Below, one piece after another: positions 49,245-64,000 of a stretch of DNA of 64,000 nucleotides; the stretch's first letter is position 1, and every line of letters starts with the position of its first letter. The stretch lies in assembly GCA_946406115.1 (NCBI GenBank), contig OX291561.1, positions 5,696,273 to 5,760,272 of the forward strand. Reading direction: 5' to 3'. Made by a program: the position numbers and the translations under genes. The notes under the pieces are model-generated. The model made no database searches and was not told the DNA's origin. It saw only the letters and a list, made by a program, of their open reading frames with translations. Source of the stretch: Apoda limacodes (lineage: Eukaryota > Arthropoda > Insecta > Lepidoptera > Limacodidae).

Positions 49245-52200
49245 TTTTGGTAAAATAGTATTATGTATGTATAGTAATTTATAAAATCGTTATGACAAAA
49301 TTATGACAGTTCTTGTACTCATCATTTTTTTTTATATTTGTAAGTATTGGTTTTTGTTGTGGCCAGTAGTTTTAATAAAATAATATTAGGTATGTGTTAC
49401 TGATGTTGTTAGTAAATTCTATTCTATATATATAATAAACTACTAAGGTGCCAAACAAACTAACGGTCCGCCTGATGGTAAGGGGTCACAGTAGCCCATG
49501 GACGATTATAACACTAGGAGTAACACTCGCGCGTTGCCGACCCCATCAAAAATCTAATAACTTTTTCTTGAAAACCCCATTTTAGAGTTCTAGGGGGCGT
49601 CTATTAATTACGTGAGGCGATTTTGTCTATTTTTTGACCCCACCTTCCCACGGTGAGATGTCGTGAGATTTGGCTCGACCCCCTAGTGTAAAGACTTTAT
49701 CTTTGCTTTTTCGTTGCGTTTACATAACCGCTGTAATTATTGTTGTATAGGATTTTATCATATTTTAGTAAAGAAACATGTTTTACTTAATTTAACCCAT
49801 TTTTTCGCAATATTTGCCGTGACTCCCTCTCCCCCACGTGAGATTAAACACCTCACGTAACTGATAGATACTTAGAGAAAACCTTGGCAGGGAGCTCATT
49901 TAATTTTAGGGGTCGGTACCGTTTAATAGATCATAAATTATGTCACTGCATGACAATTGACGTTCATTTAACTTATATAAAGATGATTTTCATAGATAGC
50001 TCTAATATTTACAAATTAATTTTGGAATAGGGATAGTTATTTATAGGGGTGAACACATACAAAATAAAAAGCAACCCCCGGCATAGGGTTAACTTTAAAG
50101 TAAAGTAAGTTAGGGAAGTAGAAAATAAATCCAATTTTTTATGCAAATTGGTGCTGTTTGGCACAATTTTACAGTATCGCCGTGTTTTATTTTCAATCAG
50201 TGGACTATCACACAAAAACTACTGCAACTTACTTAACAACATACAGACTTTATCTTATTAAACTCAGCTCCCTCTGTGACATACAATAGCTAAATATAAA
50301 ATTCCATGATTCTTGAAACTTCTAACTAAAAAAACTTTTGTACAGAATTTCAAGTCCCACTTAACCCCTTTAGATCTTTTTGTAAAAATTCTTTTCGAGT
50401 AGTCGATTTTGTCAAAAGTGGCCTTATCTTAAAATTTTATGGTTCTGGATTCAGAAAGAATACAGTAAGAATAGATAGTAAGGCAGCTTTATATCTACTA
50501 TAATATAATTTCGTAGAAAATTGTGATGGATTTTGATGTCTTTTCGACGTTTCGGACCTTTTACGGCAATTTTTTATATTTTTAATATACTTATCTACGT
50601 TTATGATTTTTATTTAAGAAAACAGGACTCGCACTGATTTCTTACTCGTCTGTCTTCGGACTCGAGCACTAGGGGTCCATACCACCATTTACGTAATATA
50701 CGAACACATACGAAAACAAAAAGTGTGCTGCTAAGAGGACACCCATCCAATGACTGTCCAAGGCCGAAGTTCCTAACAATGTGTAACTTTTTCTCTTAAT
50801 TATGGCTAGATGGCGCTGATATGGTTAATTGATGTAACGGCTCGGGCTCGTCTCGCACTTGACCGGTTACATTACTTGTTGTTTTACTTTAGAGCTCACA
50901 CTATTTTTACTGCATGTTTGAAGTTTGTATGTTTTGCTGTTTGTATGTGCTACTAGTGTAGCGTAAAATTTAGGTAATGTCTCAATTGCCTAATGTTTTT
51001 CAGATTGCATATTGCACCATGTGATACCTTAAAAGTCTTCAATTTTAAGGGCGTCTCTTAGGCCGCTATTTTCAGCTGCCACTCAAAACGAAACTTCGCC
51101 TTTATAAACTGTATGTACGCTCAAGGCTTACATTTTTTGCTCCCGCTTGGTACGGCCTGCTGTCCTCCACCGACGAGAAAAATCTCCAAATTGTTCAAAA
51201 TAAGTCGCTACGTCTAAAACCGGGAGCCGGCTGCTACGTTCTGTTATACCCTAGCCTAGCAACCTAACATGCTGACCCTACTCCCACGCCATCCAATAGA
51301 CCTTAGTCAGCATACTGCTGTTCCTTTGTTCAACGCGAACAGTTGCGCATGGGGTCGCAACCCTTAAAATTATATGTATAATTAAAAGTTCACGTAATAT
51401 TATGTACAACTAATAAATTCCTTTTTTTAAAAAAGAAGTCTGTAACGATCCGGGATTTACGCTTCAGTGAGTGTGTGGAGTGATAATTCCGACCCCTTAA
51501 TACTGCGACGTTCAACTGAACTCACCGTGGATGCTGTATCGAAGCTAGCCAGCTCGATATTCTGTTCCTGACATCCTGCATCCACCCCCGTTTCCTACGT
51601 GTACTATACATCTGCAACGTTCACTGTGCGATAAGCGGCACAAAAAATAAAACTACCTAAACCCGGCAGAAACCTTGCCTGTTGTCGGGCACCGACGCAC
51701 TGCAAATTGTAAGACCACAGTTCCAGTCTCCGCAACATGACAAAATACTTGGCCTTATTGTAAGTGTTTATATTTACTAACTCTGACAGAAATCTTAATA
51801 TTCTTAAAACTTTCGTACAGCAAGAAATAATATTGAAGTGATAAATAATATTAAGTTAGTCTAAGTCTAAGAACTGTCGCATACACTGATATAATTGTTT
51901 ATCTTAGTCCATCGGTCGAGCACGACGCGCATTCCATAGCCAGACGGCCTTATCAGTTTTAGTATAATTCTCTACAGCAAATACGTTCCACCTTGCACTT
52001 AACCCATACGATTCGGACAATTATTAAACCTAGTTTGTTCCAGTTATACAATTATCGTTTTTTAAACAATATATTATAATAGAATTCCAAAATGTCTTCA
52101 CCACTAAAAATTTGATTCCTAAATTAATCCTCCCTATATCAAATGACATTTAATTGTAGATTTAAATTGATGTAAAGGCAAGTTCAGGGTAGTCTGTGGG

Positions 52201-55200
52201 ATCTTGTTATAAAAGCGTACACACTGCCCGACAAAAGAATTGCTAATTTTTTGAAGACGACTAGTAACATCTATTAATTTATATTTATTTCGTGTAATAA
52301 CACTGTGTACATCGCTTTTTTTATAGTACAAGTGCAAATTCTACGAACATACATTATATTTGCATAAATATATTGCGATATCATAGGCCGATGTTCTTAA
52401 AAACTTCTCTGAGGGAATCCCGAGGTTTCAAGTTATAGATAGACCTAATAGCTCTTTTTTGTAATATGAAAATTGACTCTATATCAGCTGCTCTGCCCCA
52501 CAACAGAATTCTATATGACATGATGCTGTGAAAATAACTAAAATAAACTAAGCGGGCAGTTTCAGAATTAGTTAACTGTCTGACTTTCTTAACGGAGAAT
52601 GCAGCTGAGCTAAGTTTTCCAGCAAATATAGAGATATGTGTATTCCATTGCAGTTTGGGATCTAATGTGACGCCCAGAAACATAGTTGAATCTATCAAAT
52701 CTAAACTGTCTCCATTTAAGATTAATTTAGTGTTAAGGTCTCGAACATTCGGTAAAGCAAATTTGATGCACTTGGTTTTTTTGGAATTAAGCAAAAGTAT
52801 GTTTATTTCAAACCAATTAAGTATTGCGGATAAGGCGTCATTGACATCGTCAAAGTTTTCTTATTTCCTATCAAAATTAAATATTAAGGACGTGTCATCA
52901 GCAAACAAAACGACTTGACAAAATTTTTCAGCAAAATAAGGCAAATCGTTAATATATACTAAGAACAAAAACGATCCCAATATCGATCCTTGTGGAACCC
53001 CCATTACCACTGCTGATACTGAGGATTTTGTACCATTTATGTCAACTATTTGTGTTCTGCAACTTAGGTAAGAAGATATAAGATCAAGTGCAGATTCTTT
53101 AACACCGTAATATTCTAATTTGCGAGTAAGAGTTTCATGTTCGACGCAGTCGTAAGCCTTGGATAGGTCGCAAAAGACTCCAATTGCATTTTGATGTTTG
53201 TCCCAAGCTGAGAATATGTGCATCATTAATGATACATCTGCATCAGTAGTTGAGCGACCTTTTGTAAAACTATATTGTTCACTATGAAATAATTTATTTG
53301 TAGTGAAGTATTGCAATAGTTTATTTAATATAATTTTTTCAAAAATCTTACTAAGTGCAGGCAAAATAGAAATGGGTCTAAAATTATTAAGTTCTTTTGT
53401 GCTACCAGTTTTAAAAATTGGTATTATCATACTAATCTTCATTAAATCATGGAATACACCATCGTCTAGACATTTATTAAAGATAACTGCCAAAAAAGGA
53501 GCTAATGCGTCTATAATGCCATTCAGTTCAGCGATTGATAAGCTTTAACTATGTCTATTAGCGTTACATGTTTAAATTTGAATCGAATATTATTTAAATT
53601 TATATGTCTTTTTAAAATTATTAGGGCTTTTAAAGACGAAGAATTTACTGAGGTTGTTGTTGTCATAGGTATGCTAGTAAAGAACTTTTCAAACGCATTT
53701 GCGACATCAGTATCTGTTTTTATTATTCTACCGTCAACCTTAATTCTGAAGTCTTTTTTAAGTGGATTCGTAATTGTACCGGTTTCATTCTTGATAATAT
53801 TCCAAGTTGCCTTGATTTTATTCTTAGAACGTCTAATTTGATCACATAAGTACTTTGATTTGGCAGCCCTACATACTTTTTTAAACAGTTTAGAGTATTT
53901 TTTCACGTATTCAATGAAAGATGGTACATGATTATATTTTTTTAAGTCATATAATTCATAAAGTTTTTCTCTACTTTTATAAATACCAATTGTGGCCCAG
54001 TCACTAAATTTTAAAATACTGTTTTCCTTAACTAGCTTTGTTTTAAAAATTTGGTCAAATTCGTGTTTTATAAAATTATATAATTAACTATAATTATCAT
54101 TTGGGTTATCGTATGGGAATTGAAAAGAGTATATCTTATTATTTATGTTCTCTTGAAAGCGATCAAAGCGAGAATGTGTCATAGGAATACAAGTTTTAAA
54201 ATTAGATATTTTCTTTAAATTATTATTATATAGGGACAGCTTTTGGCCACAGTGATCTGTGTCGATTTATTCTTTGCCAAGTAAGCCCTGTATATTCTGG
54301 TGGACAATATTAAAATTATCGAGCTTACTTATTGTCATGTTATTTAGTTTAAACGTAGATTTGAAATATTACCATTACTAACGTCATTTAATGCACGAGA
54401 ATCAGGTCCCTTGCACTGCTCTTTTAAACCTGAATTTAAATTTTGTATATTATGTGCTTAGCAAGGAGACGTCTGCATTTCGTTTTGTAACTTAGCAAGG
54501 AGACGTCTGCATTTCATGGGCATATTCATATTGCCCCAATTAAGTTTAAAATTATATATAAATTTATTAACATCAAAATAAGTAAAAATGTTACTATAAC
54601 GATAAGTTAAATTATACAAATGCACATTTAAGTCTGATATATAATTGTTCTGTTTTGTGGTTAAGCTAATAGAATATGGAAAACCGCAGATAATAAATCT
54701 ACACTTTGATTTCTCTTGAACTTGAACTAAATAATTAATGCCTGAAGTCAAGTCTTTTTTTCTCAGGCTCATGCTATCTCCAAACAAGATGACTACAGTT
54801 GTGTTGCTATTTAGTTTATTCACGTCAATGTTTCTTATCAAACTATAGAATGTAATACCCGGAGTACACATATTTATCACATTATGGTCCAAATAATTAC
54901 ACAGAAGAGACCCTAAGCCTTTCCCTAGTTTATCAGATATAATTCTTGTATTCGGCAAAGGTAAAGGTTTTTTAGAATCATTAATATTACGAAAATTGAC
55001 TGACACAGAAATATTGTGGTCCTCTGGTAGAAATATTGAATGAATTTGTTGTCTTGGTTTTTTCTTTTTGCAACAAGTCTGCTCACATAAGCTAGCATTA
55101 CTGTCGGTAGTAAGGTTAAATGAACCTTTATCTGTTAGAGACTGTAAGCGATCCATGTTCGAATTGCCCAATTCGGTGAGCTCATTTACTACCAACTTCT

Positions 55201-58200
55201 TCAAGGGACCGCTGAAGCTGATTTATCGTGTTATTCATGGTGTTTATTTCTCTTTTGTTTGTTTGTTTTATCTCTTTTTGCAAGAAAACATTTTGAAATT
55301 TTGTAGTTATATTATTTAACCATCTCATATTTCTATTATAAGTAATCTGGTGCTTTTTTATGAATTTGTTAAGTTTAATATATTTTTTTAATTTTTTTGA
55401 GGGCTTGCGTTGGCTTTTCGTGTTTATAAGGTTGGTTGACGCTTCACAAACAGACTTAGTAAGGTCGATAGTAATAATTGGTCCATTATTTTTGTTAGAA
55501 CCTATAAATTCATCATATAATGATAAGGTATTTTCTACATTTTCGGATTGATCACAGTTACGGTGAGTTACAAGATGCGCGTTTGCTTCTTCTTTCGTAT
55601 GCAATTTCGTATGTGTTCCTACAACTATCATATAAGTCTACTTTATTTTGTGTATCATCACGCTGACTGCGCAAGTTTTCCATCTGAATGTCCTGTTCTA
55701 CAAGCTGACTCTTTAGGCAAGTATTCTTTTGAAGGATGTTCAGTACCTCCAATTCATTTTCTTTTTGTTCTAATATCAGTTTATCACATAAGTTTCTTGA
55801 TTTCTTTAATTCATCTAACGTTACTTTTAGCTCATTTTCTAATTCTGACATCTTTCGGGTACGAGTAGCCATACTGACTGATTTATTTAGAGCAGTCTGC
55901 AAACTTATTAGTACACAATCAAAAGGTAAAGGCAACGTTTTACCTTAACGATGGTCTTGATTTGCAGACTAAAATAATAATCAATTAAAAAAAGTCAATT
56001 ATTAAGTCCAGAATTGAACCCACAGCACTATGGAGTCAGCGGTCGAGCTTCCACACATCAGCGGCTGAACTACTCGGTCATGGTAAAGGTAAAGGTAATT
56101 AGTAACAGGTCTCACAAGGCGGCCACTAATGAGTCCAAAGTTCAAACACGAATTAATACATTTAATTTCTTTTGACAGTAACGTAAAATTTTTGCACTAA
56201 TATTTGAAATTTTACTTATCAAACACTGTATTTTTACGCACTTTTTATTACTTTAGTTAACATTGCCACTAACAAACATTTAGTCGTTTTTTCCCATTTA
56301 GAAAATCACTATATCAGTTGTTTTTACATTAAAACACTTGGAAAATTGACCGACACGTCCACTCACATCTAATCTAATAAAAATGTTCGAATTATTCGAT
56401 TTAGGTTTCAAACTCGACACTTAACGAATTTGAAGTACAGAATCGATCATAATTCCAATAATACACTAGGTACAATTTATTGAGCTTACTCAGTCTATGT
56501 ACACTACAAAAACCAAAAACTATTAGGTACCTAAAAACAAAATTGGAATAAATACATATTTTAAAAATCATTACAATACATAAACATAGATACAAAAGAA
56601 TACATACATTTCAAAGTCTAGTATTATTAAATGAAATTAATTAAGACAAGATTTTGATGACTTTACGTAAATATACATAAGTAAGGAGGCAATTTAGGTT
56701 AATAGGACGAGGGATATTACAGGGTGATAATTCATACAATGACGATGACAGTTTTAGGCATTCAAAAAATATATTATTCATAGTACCCTCGTTCAAGCCA
56801 CATTCACACAAAGAATTGTCCCTAATTTTGTTCATAATACTTTTAATATCATTTATCAGATATTTACGCAATATGATACGCCAAATAATATCTGTGATGA
56901 GTTTTGTGCTTGTCTTGTCTTGAGTGAGATTATAAAACTACAGTTTTCTATTTTAAAATGTTAAAAAATAAATAAAATCTCATCAAAATCTAAAGGACTA
57001 TTATTATACGAGCATTTTTTGAGCAATGATTAAAAATTTAATTGGTACTTGAATATTCTTTATATTAAACTTGAAAATTCCATACACAAATTGTTTTTTT
57101 TTTTTCGAATTATTTCAATTGTTGAAAAATTTTATGGAATTTGCCTCTCCCTACTCTGTGACAGACGGACGGACGGACATGAGAGTGATTTTAGAAAGGT
57201 TCTGTTTCTTCTTTTATGGTACAGAACCTTAGGGTTTAACTATAGTAAAATTATGTACCGACTAAAGTTTTAAAAAAAGGCGAAAAATATATCCCTATTG
57301 GAATTTCTCATAGACACCCAATACATTCCAAGCGATTTCAAGGTCAAAAAATTGGGCCTCAAGAAATATTGATACTGCGCTCTCCAGTGGTATCAATATA
57401 TAAACTTCTTGAGTTTGAAATTTCGGTTTAAATTAGTTTGTTTTATTTTCTAAAATTACTGACTACATTTTTAATAATCAATGAAATGTATACTTTGTTG
57501 CATTTTAAAATTTATTATGGTCCTCAATATATGCAAATGCAACAGCAAGGACACCACTACTGAGTTTTCGCCATCAAAGGAATTTGTTTTTTAGCCCTTT
57601 CTCACCTCTTTTGATGGTAAAATTTACTATGTACGTATTTGAAAATTGTATAGTGTGAAAAACTCTAACTAAGAACATAATTTATGGCATGTGTGTCTAT
57701 TTTAGCTTTTTCAGGGCGTGTTCGTTCTGGGATTAAGAGTTCCCACGAATGATACTTTTCACACTTTTGATAACGCCAGTTTTACCACTGACACCTACCG
57801 TTCGTGTAGCTTTGAAACGTTACCAACAAAATTTTTGTTTATAAAACTTGCAAAACGAACGGTTGACACACACTACGATAAAACACACACACACTACCAT
57901 AAACAATGAATATGTATAGGCAGTTTCACAGATTAACACAAAAACCCCACCTCCAGTGTGGGTCTAAAGTTTCATTTTTCGGTGGCAAAAGTGACAAAAA
58001 TGACAAAAATATCGTAAAGGAACCAGAGAATTAATGTAACTTTTTTATGAATTTATTTTTTGTTTTATTAATATATTTTTTTTGTTTTAGACTACAAAAT
58101 AACTTCAAACAAAAAAGTAATAAACCTGAACCAACCAGACGTTGAATCTATCATAACAGACTGGCTAAATGACTGAATGAGATGAATTTGAAATCCGTCA

Positions 58201-61200
58201 GTACAACGATAGACTTCCTCGTCAGCTGCGCGAGTTGATATTCGACATCACAAAGATACCTCTGGTAGAAGAATAACAAGATGATGAAAACTTGCCTAGA
58301 TACCAATGAAATACTGCCTTATATGTCCTAAACGCCTAAAAAGAAAGTCTGTATATTTGTGCTATACCTGTGTGAAGCCCGTATGTTTGGCGTGTACAAA
58401 AAAAAATTTGCGCTCATTGTGTTGCGAGAGCCGCCAAAGATGAACTGCTGCACGTTTTTTATTTTAATATGAAACAATACTCTATTTTTTAAAAGTTGAT
58501 TATATTGTTTGATTATTCCATAAGTGAAAAGATAGAAATACTTAATAATTATATTTTTATAGTAGGCAGAAGTTGATACAACTTATTATTATTTTAATTT
58601 TAGGTCCAATTGTTTTTCTATTGTTAAAAAGTTAAATGCTAATTAATACCAAAGTTTAATATAAAAGTCTGTTACGGTAATGTTCCTTAGTAAAATAAAT
58701 TCCTAAAATAATATAAGATGTCGTTTTATTTCAAAAAATCAACGATTTCGTAAGTTGGAGTCCCTTGGACTCCACCAGATAAATTAAAGTATATTTAGGC
58801 ACCAGATTAACTGAGGGTTAAGAAGGGGGCATCAATACTTGTTGCCAGATTGGGGTTTTTTTTATAATACCAGACCGGCTGGGAAATGTGATCCTCAGTT
58901 TGCTGATAAGTTCTTAATAATTTATTACCAGGAATTAGGAAGAGGGTTAATAACAATCTTAAATAATTAATGCATTTAATAAAATAATAAATACATCCAT
59001 TCAAGTTTGGGGGTTTTCCAGAAAAAGGTTTCATTTTTGGGAATAATAAATACGAATCTGGGTAAATTTGATAACTCCCATTCGGCAACCCTGAAACAGT
59101 GCACCGCATTTGGTTTTTTCCTTTTGTGTTTGTGTCGGGCGCAAATTTATATAACGTATATACCTATACATAAAATAAATATAATTTATGTATCAAGGAG
59201 AATATATTCACTACGTTTTACTATGTATCCTCATTATTTTATGTGGAAGTACTATTCAAAGAACAAACGAAGTAATGTTGTATCCCAACTTTGGTTATCA
59301 ATTATTTAGACTGGCTTTTGGCTGATGGATATAGCCTAATGTAATGGTGTGCATACCTGCTGAGAATTTCTTTATGGGACTGGTACGTATCGGTTATTTT
59401 GTTGTTATAAGTAATAAGTAAGGTACGCAGCTGCAGTTACAGATTTTGCTGACCTTAAATCATGTTTGGTTTCTAGGGTCATAAAGCGATGATCAGAAAA
59501 AGAAAACAAGCGAAAAGATGTGAAAATATTCTAAGTCCGCTTTTTCTTCTTAGCACCCTCTCTTATTTACTCTAACTGAGTGAGTTTGCCTCCTGGTGTG
59601 TGTTCTACCGCTTAAATAATGAGCTGTGTTTTGTGGAATTGTTATAAATAATGCCACCGTTTCTTTCTACCATAACACTTGAAATTGATTCTCACATCTT
59701 AGAACCTAAGTGGTCATGGTGGGTTTGGCCTTCGTTTGTAGCTCTCGCACCCCACCCGGTGGATCAGATGAAATTTGTATAGAGTACTATTTTAGTAAGA
59801 CTAACAAAAATATGAGAAAACAGACCATAAGTTGAAATTTCACACTAAATGAATTTTCTGCCAGTTATGACAATGATGGTAGTAATTATTCCAACCTCAA
59901 GATTTTCTGTAGTAGTAATATAAGTATAATGTGTGTTTTGATGTTTTATTTCTTAGAGTGTTGACATATTAACAATAGGGGTTGCACACCTCAACCAATG
60001 TTTGTTAAGGAAGGGTTCTTCATTTTTTCTGACCTTTTTTATAAATTTGAAATAAAAAAGTGCTATATTGATGGACTTCACACACTTACACTGTCAATAA
60101 AAATTGCTCAATCTTAGGCAATGTCCGTCCATAATGATGCCACCACATGTAATTCATTTAGTAAGATTTGCTAGAAAATATTACCACACCATACTGAGCA
60201 ATGTAGAGAAATAAAAAAAATAATAGTATTAAAGGGTTTTGACCCTACTGCATAAAAGCCATGTTTTGTGTCAACACTAAATACAGTTGCTCAGAGGAAA
60301 CCCAGATTAAAGAGTGTACTTCCCTACTAAACTTCTTTCTTGAAGAACCCCATACTGTAGTCCTTAGAGAAGCAGCATTGCTTATTCCACAACCTATGCA
60401 TTTTGGAGAAATAGTTTATTTGTACCATTTAGGTTCAAAGGTGTGAGGATGAATTACCTGCCGATGGTGAGTGGTGCGGCAAAAGAACAATTCCCCAGAA
60501 CACATCCCATTATACAAGTAATAGAAAACACAGAAAAGCAAAGTCTCTCCACAGACTTAAAGGTTTGATACAGCTTGTGAGTTTTCTGATCATCAACCAT
60601 TCTCACATCCCGTTGTTGAACAAAGTCAAAAGCACCAAGCTGGTATTCGGTTGGCAGATTATGTAGAATTTTTAAAACAGAATTATGACAATTAAAAACA
60701 TATCATATGATTACCTAATGATTTTAGCCAAGATTTATTGTTTTGCATTTCTTTAGGTGGTTGTAAAGAATTTAATGCATTAAAAAAATTTTTTTTTATT
60801 GAAAGTGTAAATCAAACCCTATTTGTACTCAATCTAAATCCACTGTTACCTATGCTTTACAAATAAATGTTTCTATTCTATTTGCTACACTACCTCAGGC
60901 TGCTGTTGCCAAGCAATCATTGATCAAGAAATTGCCCGATGTGCTTCTTTACTAGGTCAAGAGCCCATTGAAAAATAAATATCTCACTTTTTCACAGTTT
61001 TCTCTTGATCTGTAATTTATGCTACAAAATTTTTAGTGATTTCAATATTATATTGGTTTGCTAGCGGCTCTGCCCCCTTTAATTTAATTATCGGCATATA
61101 ATTCCTATGCCAACTCCTTGATTATATTAAATAAGAAAATAAAGCTGTAAATAAAGTTTGGGTGGGATTCGGTTATAGTTATTCCCATGGGAATTGAATT

Positions 61201-64000
61201 TAAAGTATAAAAATGAGTGTATGTCCAGAACCAACATCTAAGTGCCAAATTTCAGCTCAACTAGGTGCTATAGTTTGTTCAAGTGGAATTTGGCTATAGT
61301 TGTTCCCATACAAACTAATGTGGTCTCTAGGCTGTGCCAATAATAAATTAAAAAAAATTGTAAATGTTTTAAATGTTTATATTTACAGGTTGATTACAAA
61401 GAACTTAGAAGAATGAATAAAAGAGAAATGAAGACACTTCAAAATGCTCTCAGACTCAAATAACAAGTACCAGTATAATAGGTGTAAACTGGAAAAAACA
61501 AATCAAAAGACAGTGAAATAAAAATAGCTAAATAAGCCCCAGGACAAACATTCTTCCATTATAGAAGAAGATGGAGGAGGCTTTTACTTGTACAAAAAAA
61601 CATGCACAAATCTAACTTAATCCTAATGATAATTAGGTTATAAACCTAAACTAACATAGCAATAACAAACATGTTATTAAAAAAAAACTAATGGATATAA
61701 GCTTTAATAACAATAAAAATACAAAGAACTTAGAAGAATGAATAAAAGAGAAATGAAGACACTTCGAAATGCTCTCAGACTCATATAACAAGTACCAGTA
61801 TAATAGGTGTAAACTGGAAAAAACAAATCAAAAGACAGTGAAATAAAAATAGCTAAATAAGCCCCAGGACAAACATTCTTCCATTATAGAAGAAGATGGA
61901 GGAGGCTTTTACTTGTACAAAAAAACATGCACAAATCTAACTTAATCCTAATGATAATTAGGTTATAAACCTAAACTAACATAGCAATAACAAACATGTT
62001 ATTAAAAAAAAACTAATGGATATAAGCTTTAATAACAATAAAAATACAAAGAACTTAGAAGAATGAATAAAAGAGAAATGAAGACACTTCGAAATGCTCT
62101 CAGACTCATATAACAAGTACCAGTATAATAGGTGTAAACTGGAAAAAACAAATCAAAAGACAGTGAAATAAAAATAGCTAAATAAGCCCCAGGACAAACA
62201 TTCTTCCATTATAGAAGAAGATGGAGGAGGCTTTTACTTGTACAAAAAAACATGCACAAATCTAACTTAATCCTAATGATAATTAGGTTATAAACCTAAA
62301 CTAACATAGCAATAACAAACATGTTATTAAAAAAAAACTAATGGATATAAGCTTTAATAACAATAAAAAACAAAAATCTGAACTAGCTTGACTTTGTGCT
62401 TTAGCTCATCTTAGTTTCTTAGTAATGTGTGTTATAATTCACACTGGCTTATTCTATGTTAAATCAACCAAGTTTACCGTGTAAACCCTTATATGTGTAA
62501 TGTACCTTGTTCATGCCATACAAACTTTAAACATATGTATGCCATACAAATTTCTTATTTTTCTAACTTTTCAGTTTTTGAGAGTCAAGCTTTTATGAAT
62601 TCAAAATACTACCAGGTTTCGGTTACATTCTTCTGTATTAAAATTATGTTTATTTGTTTACATTTTGCAAAACAGTGTTTTTCAGGCATATCTAATATCT
62701 TTTTTTTTTTGATTCTTTGCTGCTATTATTTTAATATATGTTTATTTGGTACTTTCTTTGGGTGAAAAAGTTTACTAGGAACATTTTGTTGTTTTTATCC
62801 TCTATACATGAAAGAAAAAGAAATCTAAGCTACCATAAACTATTGTATGTTACTGTCACAAAACCAGAAGGTTTATATTTTGAATCTGTGGGGTTGTCTG
62901 AAACACTTGCCCCCTGTTTGTTGGTCCTTTCTGGAACATTGTTATCACATAATGTCACATGTTTATATTTTTTGGTACACAGGTGTTCCAAATTTAAGAG
63001 ATCTTGACAGAAATTATTTTCTTGTTGTGTTTGTCTTTAAAGGGTACAAATGACTCAAACTTTTGTGTTTTCAATTTACTTAGATAAGAAAGCAAGCATT
63101 TTTAGTGTTTTTGGACTTATAATTTTTGTTGTACAGCACTAAAAGCTAATGGTGTTTATGTGCTTATGTTCTTTTTGGCAAAAATACGAAATTGTTTTGG
63201 TGTTATCATAAACTTGTTGAAGTGTAGAATTTGTTAAGAAAGCAAGCATTTTTAGTGTTTTTGGACTCATAATTTTTGTTATACAGCACTAAAAGCTAAT
63301 GGTGTTTATGTGCCCCCTTAATTAATTATTAATTTTTAAAGTTAATATATAACTATAAACTAAAAAAATAAGGTATGGGAGCCCCCTTAAATATTTATTT
63401 TATTTTGTTTTTAGTACTTGTTGTTTATAACGGCAACAGAAATACATCATATGTAAAATTTTCTAAAATAAATCTTGATTCTAATTTATGTTCATGTTAC
63501 ATTAGTAAACAGGTAATAAAAAAATTAATAAAACAGCAAAAATGCTAAACTTCAAACAATCATGACCCTGAAATTTAAATAATAAAACAGCCTTTATTTA
63601 CTAAGTAACGAAACATCTAAGATAAGTCTTACACGGATAAACTTAAAAGAAACAAATACAGAGATGTACCTAGTTCTCGACTAAAGTAACAAACATAAAG
63701 TACCTATCTAAAAATAAATCCTGATTCATGTTCACGTTAAATGAGTAAATAATTTCCAAAACTACCGAAGTCACAAGGTTGAAGGATATGAGCAGCGTTA
63801 GGGTGTGAACAAAATAACAGTATCCTCTTCTCTCTGCAAAAATCAAACATCTGTCGGTTAATAGGGTAATTCCGGGGTAGATGGCCCTATTAACTTTGAG
63901 GATTTGTTGTGAAGGAATTATGTTCAATAAAATATTGAATTATATCAAAAACTAAACTTTTATTATAAATCTTCGCTAACATTAATTAAAAATCACGTTA

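Overview
The window is animal nuclear DNA, almost certainly from a moth or butterfly (Lepidoptera). It is AT-rich, holds a long intron-rich gene and is dense in decayed transposable elements. Many repeat types are ones I associate with lepidopteran genomes: tails reading like 'gcctgtgcccagcagtggg', the 'ggccaagtgcgagtcggac' family with its (GTCC)n stretch, tRNA-derived SINEs, RTE and jockey-like non-LTR elements, and MITEs. No prokaryotic features, CRISPR arrays or intact rRNA or tRNA genes were seen.

One gene dominates. From 49244 down to 630 on the minus strand I assembled 33 coding exons whose reading phases join without a break. They encode about the first 1,561 residues of an axonemal dynein heavy chain: N-terminal tail, linker region and the start of AAA1, including the P-loop GPAGTGKT (about residues 1518-1525). 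The nearest family I recognise is DNAH1, the single-headed inner-arm dynein of motile cilia and sperm flagella. Walker B and the rest of the motor lie to the left of position 1. Two introns appear to use GC-AG splice sites with almost the same donor. Exon 31 carries an acidic insertion at a normally conserved position.

Layout. 1-3.7 kb: repeats, a hAT deletion derivative with a target-site duplication, a frameshifted Tc1/mariner transposase, and exons 33 and (at 3.8-4.0 kb) 32. 4-9.8 kb: exons 31 and 30 in mostly featureless introns. 9.9-10.9 kb: an internally deleted non-LTR retrotransposon. 11-18.7 kb: exons 29-23, an antisense THAP-domain relic, RTE and non-LTR fragments, and a 1.05-kb Transib-like element with long inverted repeats. 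19.07-22.7 kb: the most complete non-LTR retrotransposon, broken by one stop and one frameshift. 23-32.8 kb: exons 22-11 with SINEs and an inverted pair of dispersed repeats. 33-35 kb: a 2-kb element with long inverted ends. 35.7-44.3 kb: exons 10-3 with RTE relics, a fold-back element and a pair of strong palindromes. 44.9-46.9 kb: a broken jockey-like element. 47-49.2 kb: exons 2 and 1.

Right of the gene (49.3-64 kb) no complete host gene is visible. This part holds a non-LTR 3' fragment with a nested MITE, a jockey relic, a CR1/Daphne-like element lacking most of its endonuclease domain, a piggyBac-like C-terminal relic, and a near-perfect 3 x 325-bp tandem array whose first unit begins with what could be a 3'-terminal exon of a plus-strand gene. 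All nine non-LTR fragments inside the dynein gene lie in the sense orientation, which is unexpected for intronic insertions. Family names come from motif reading alone; no database search was run.
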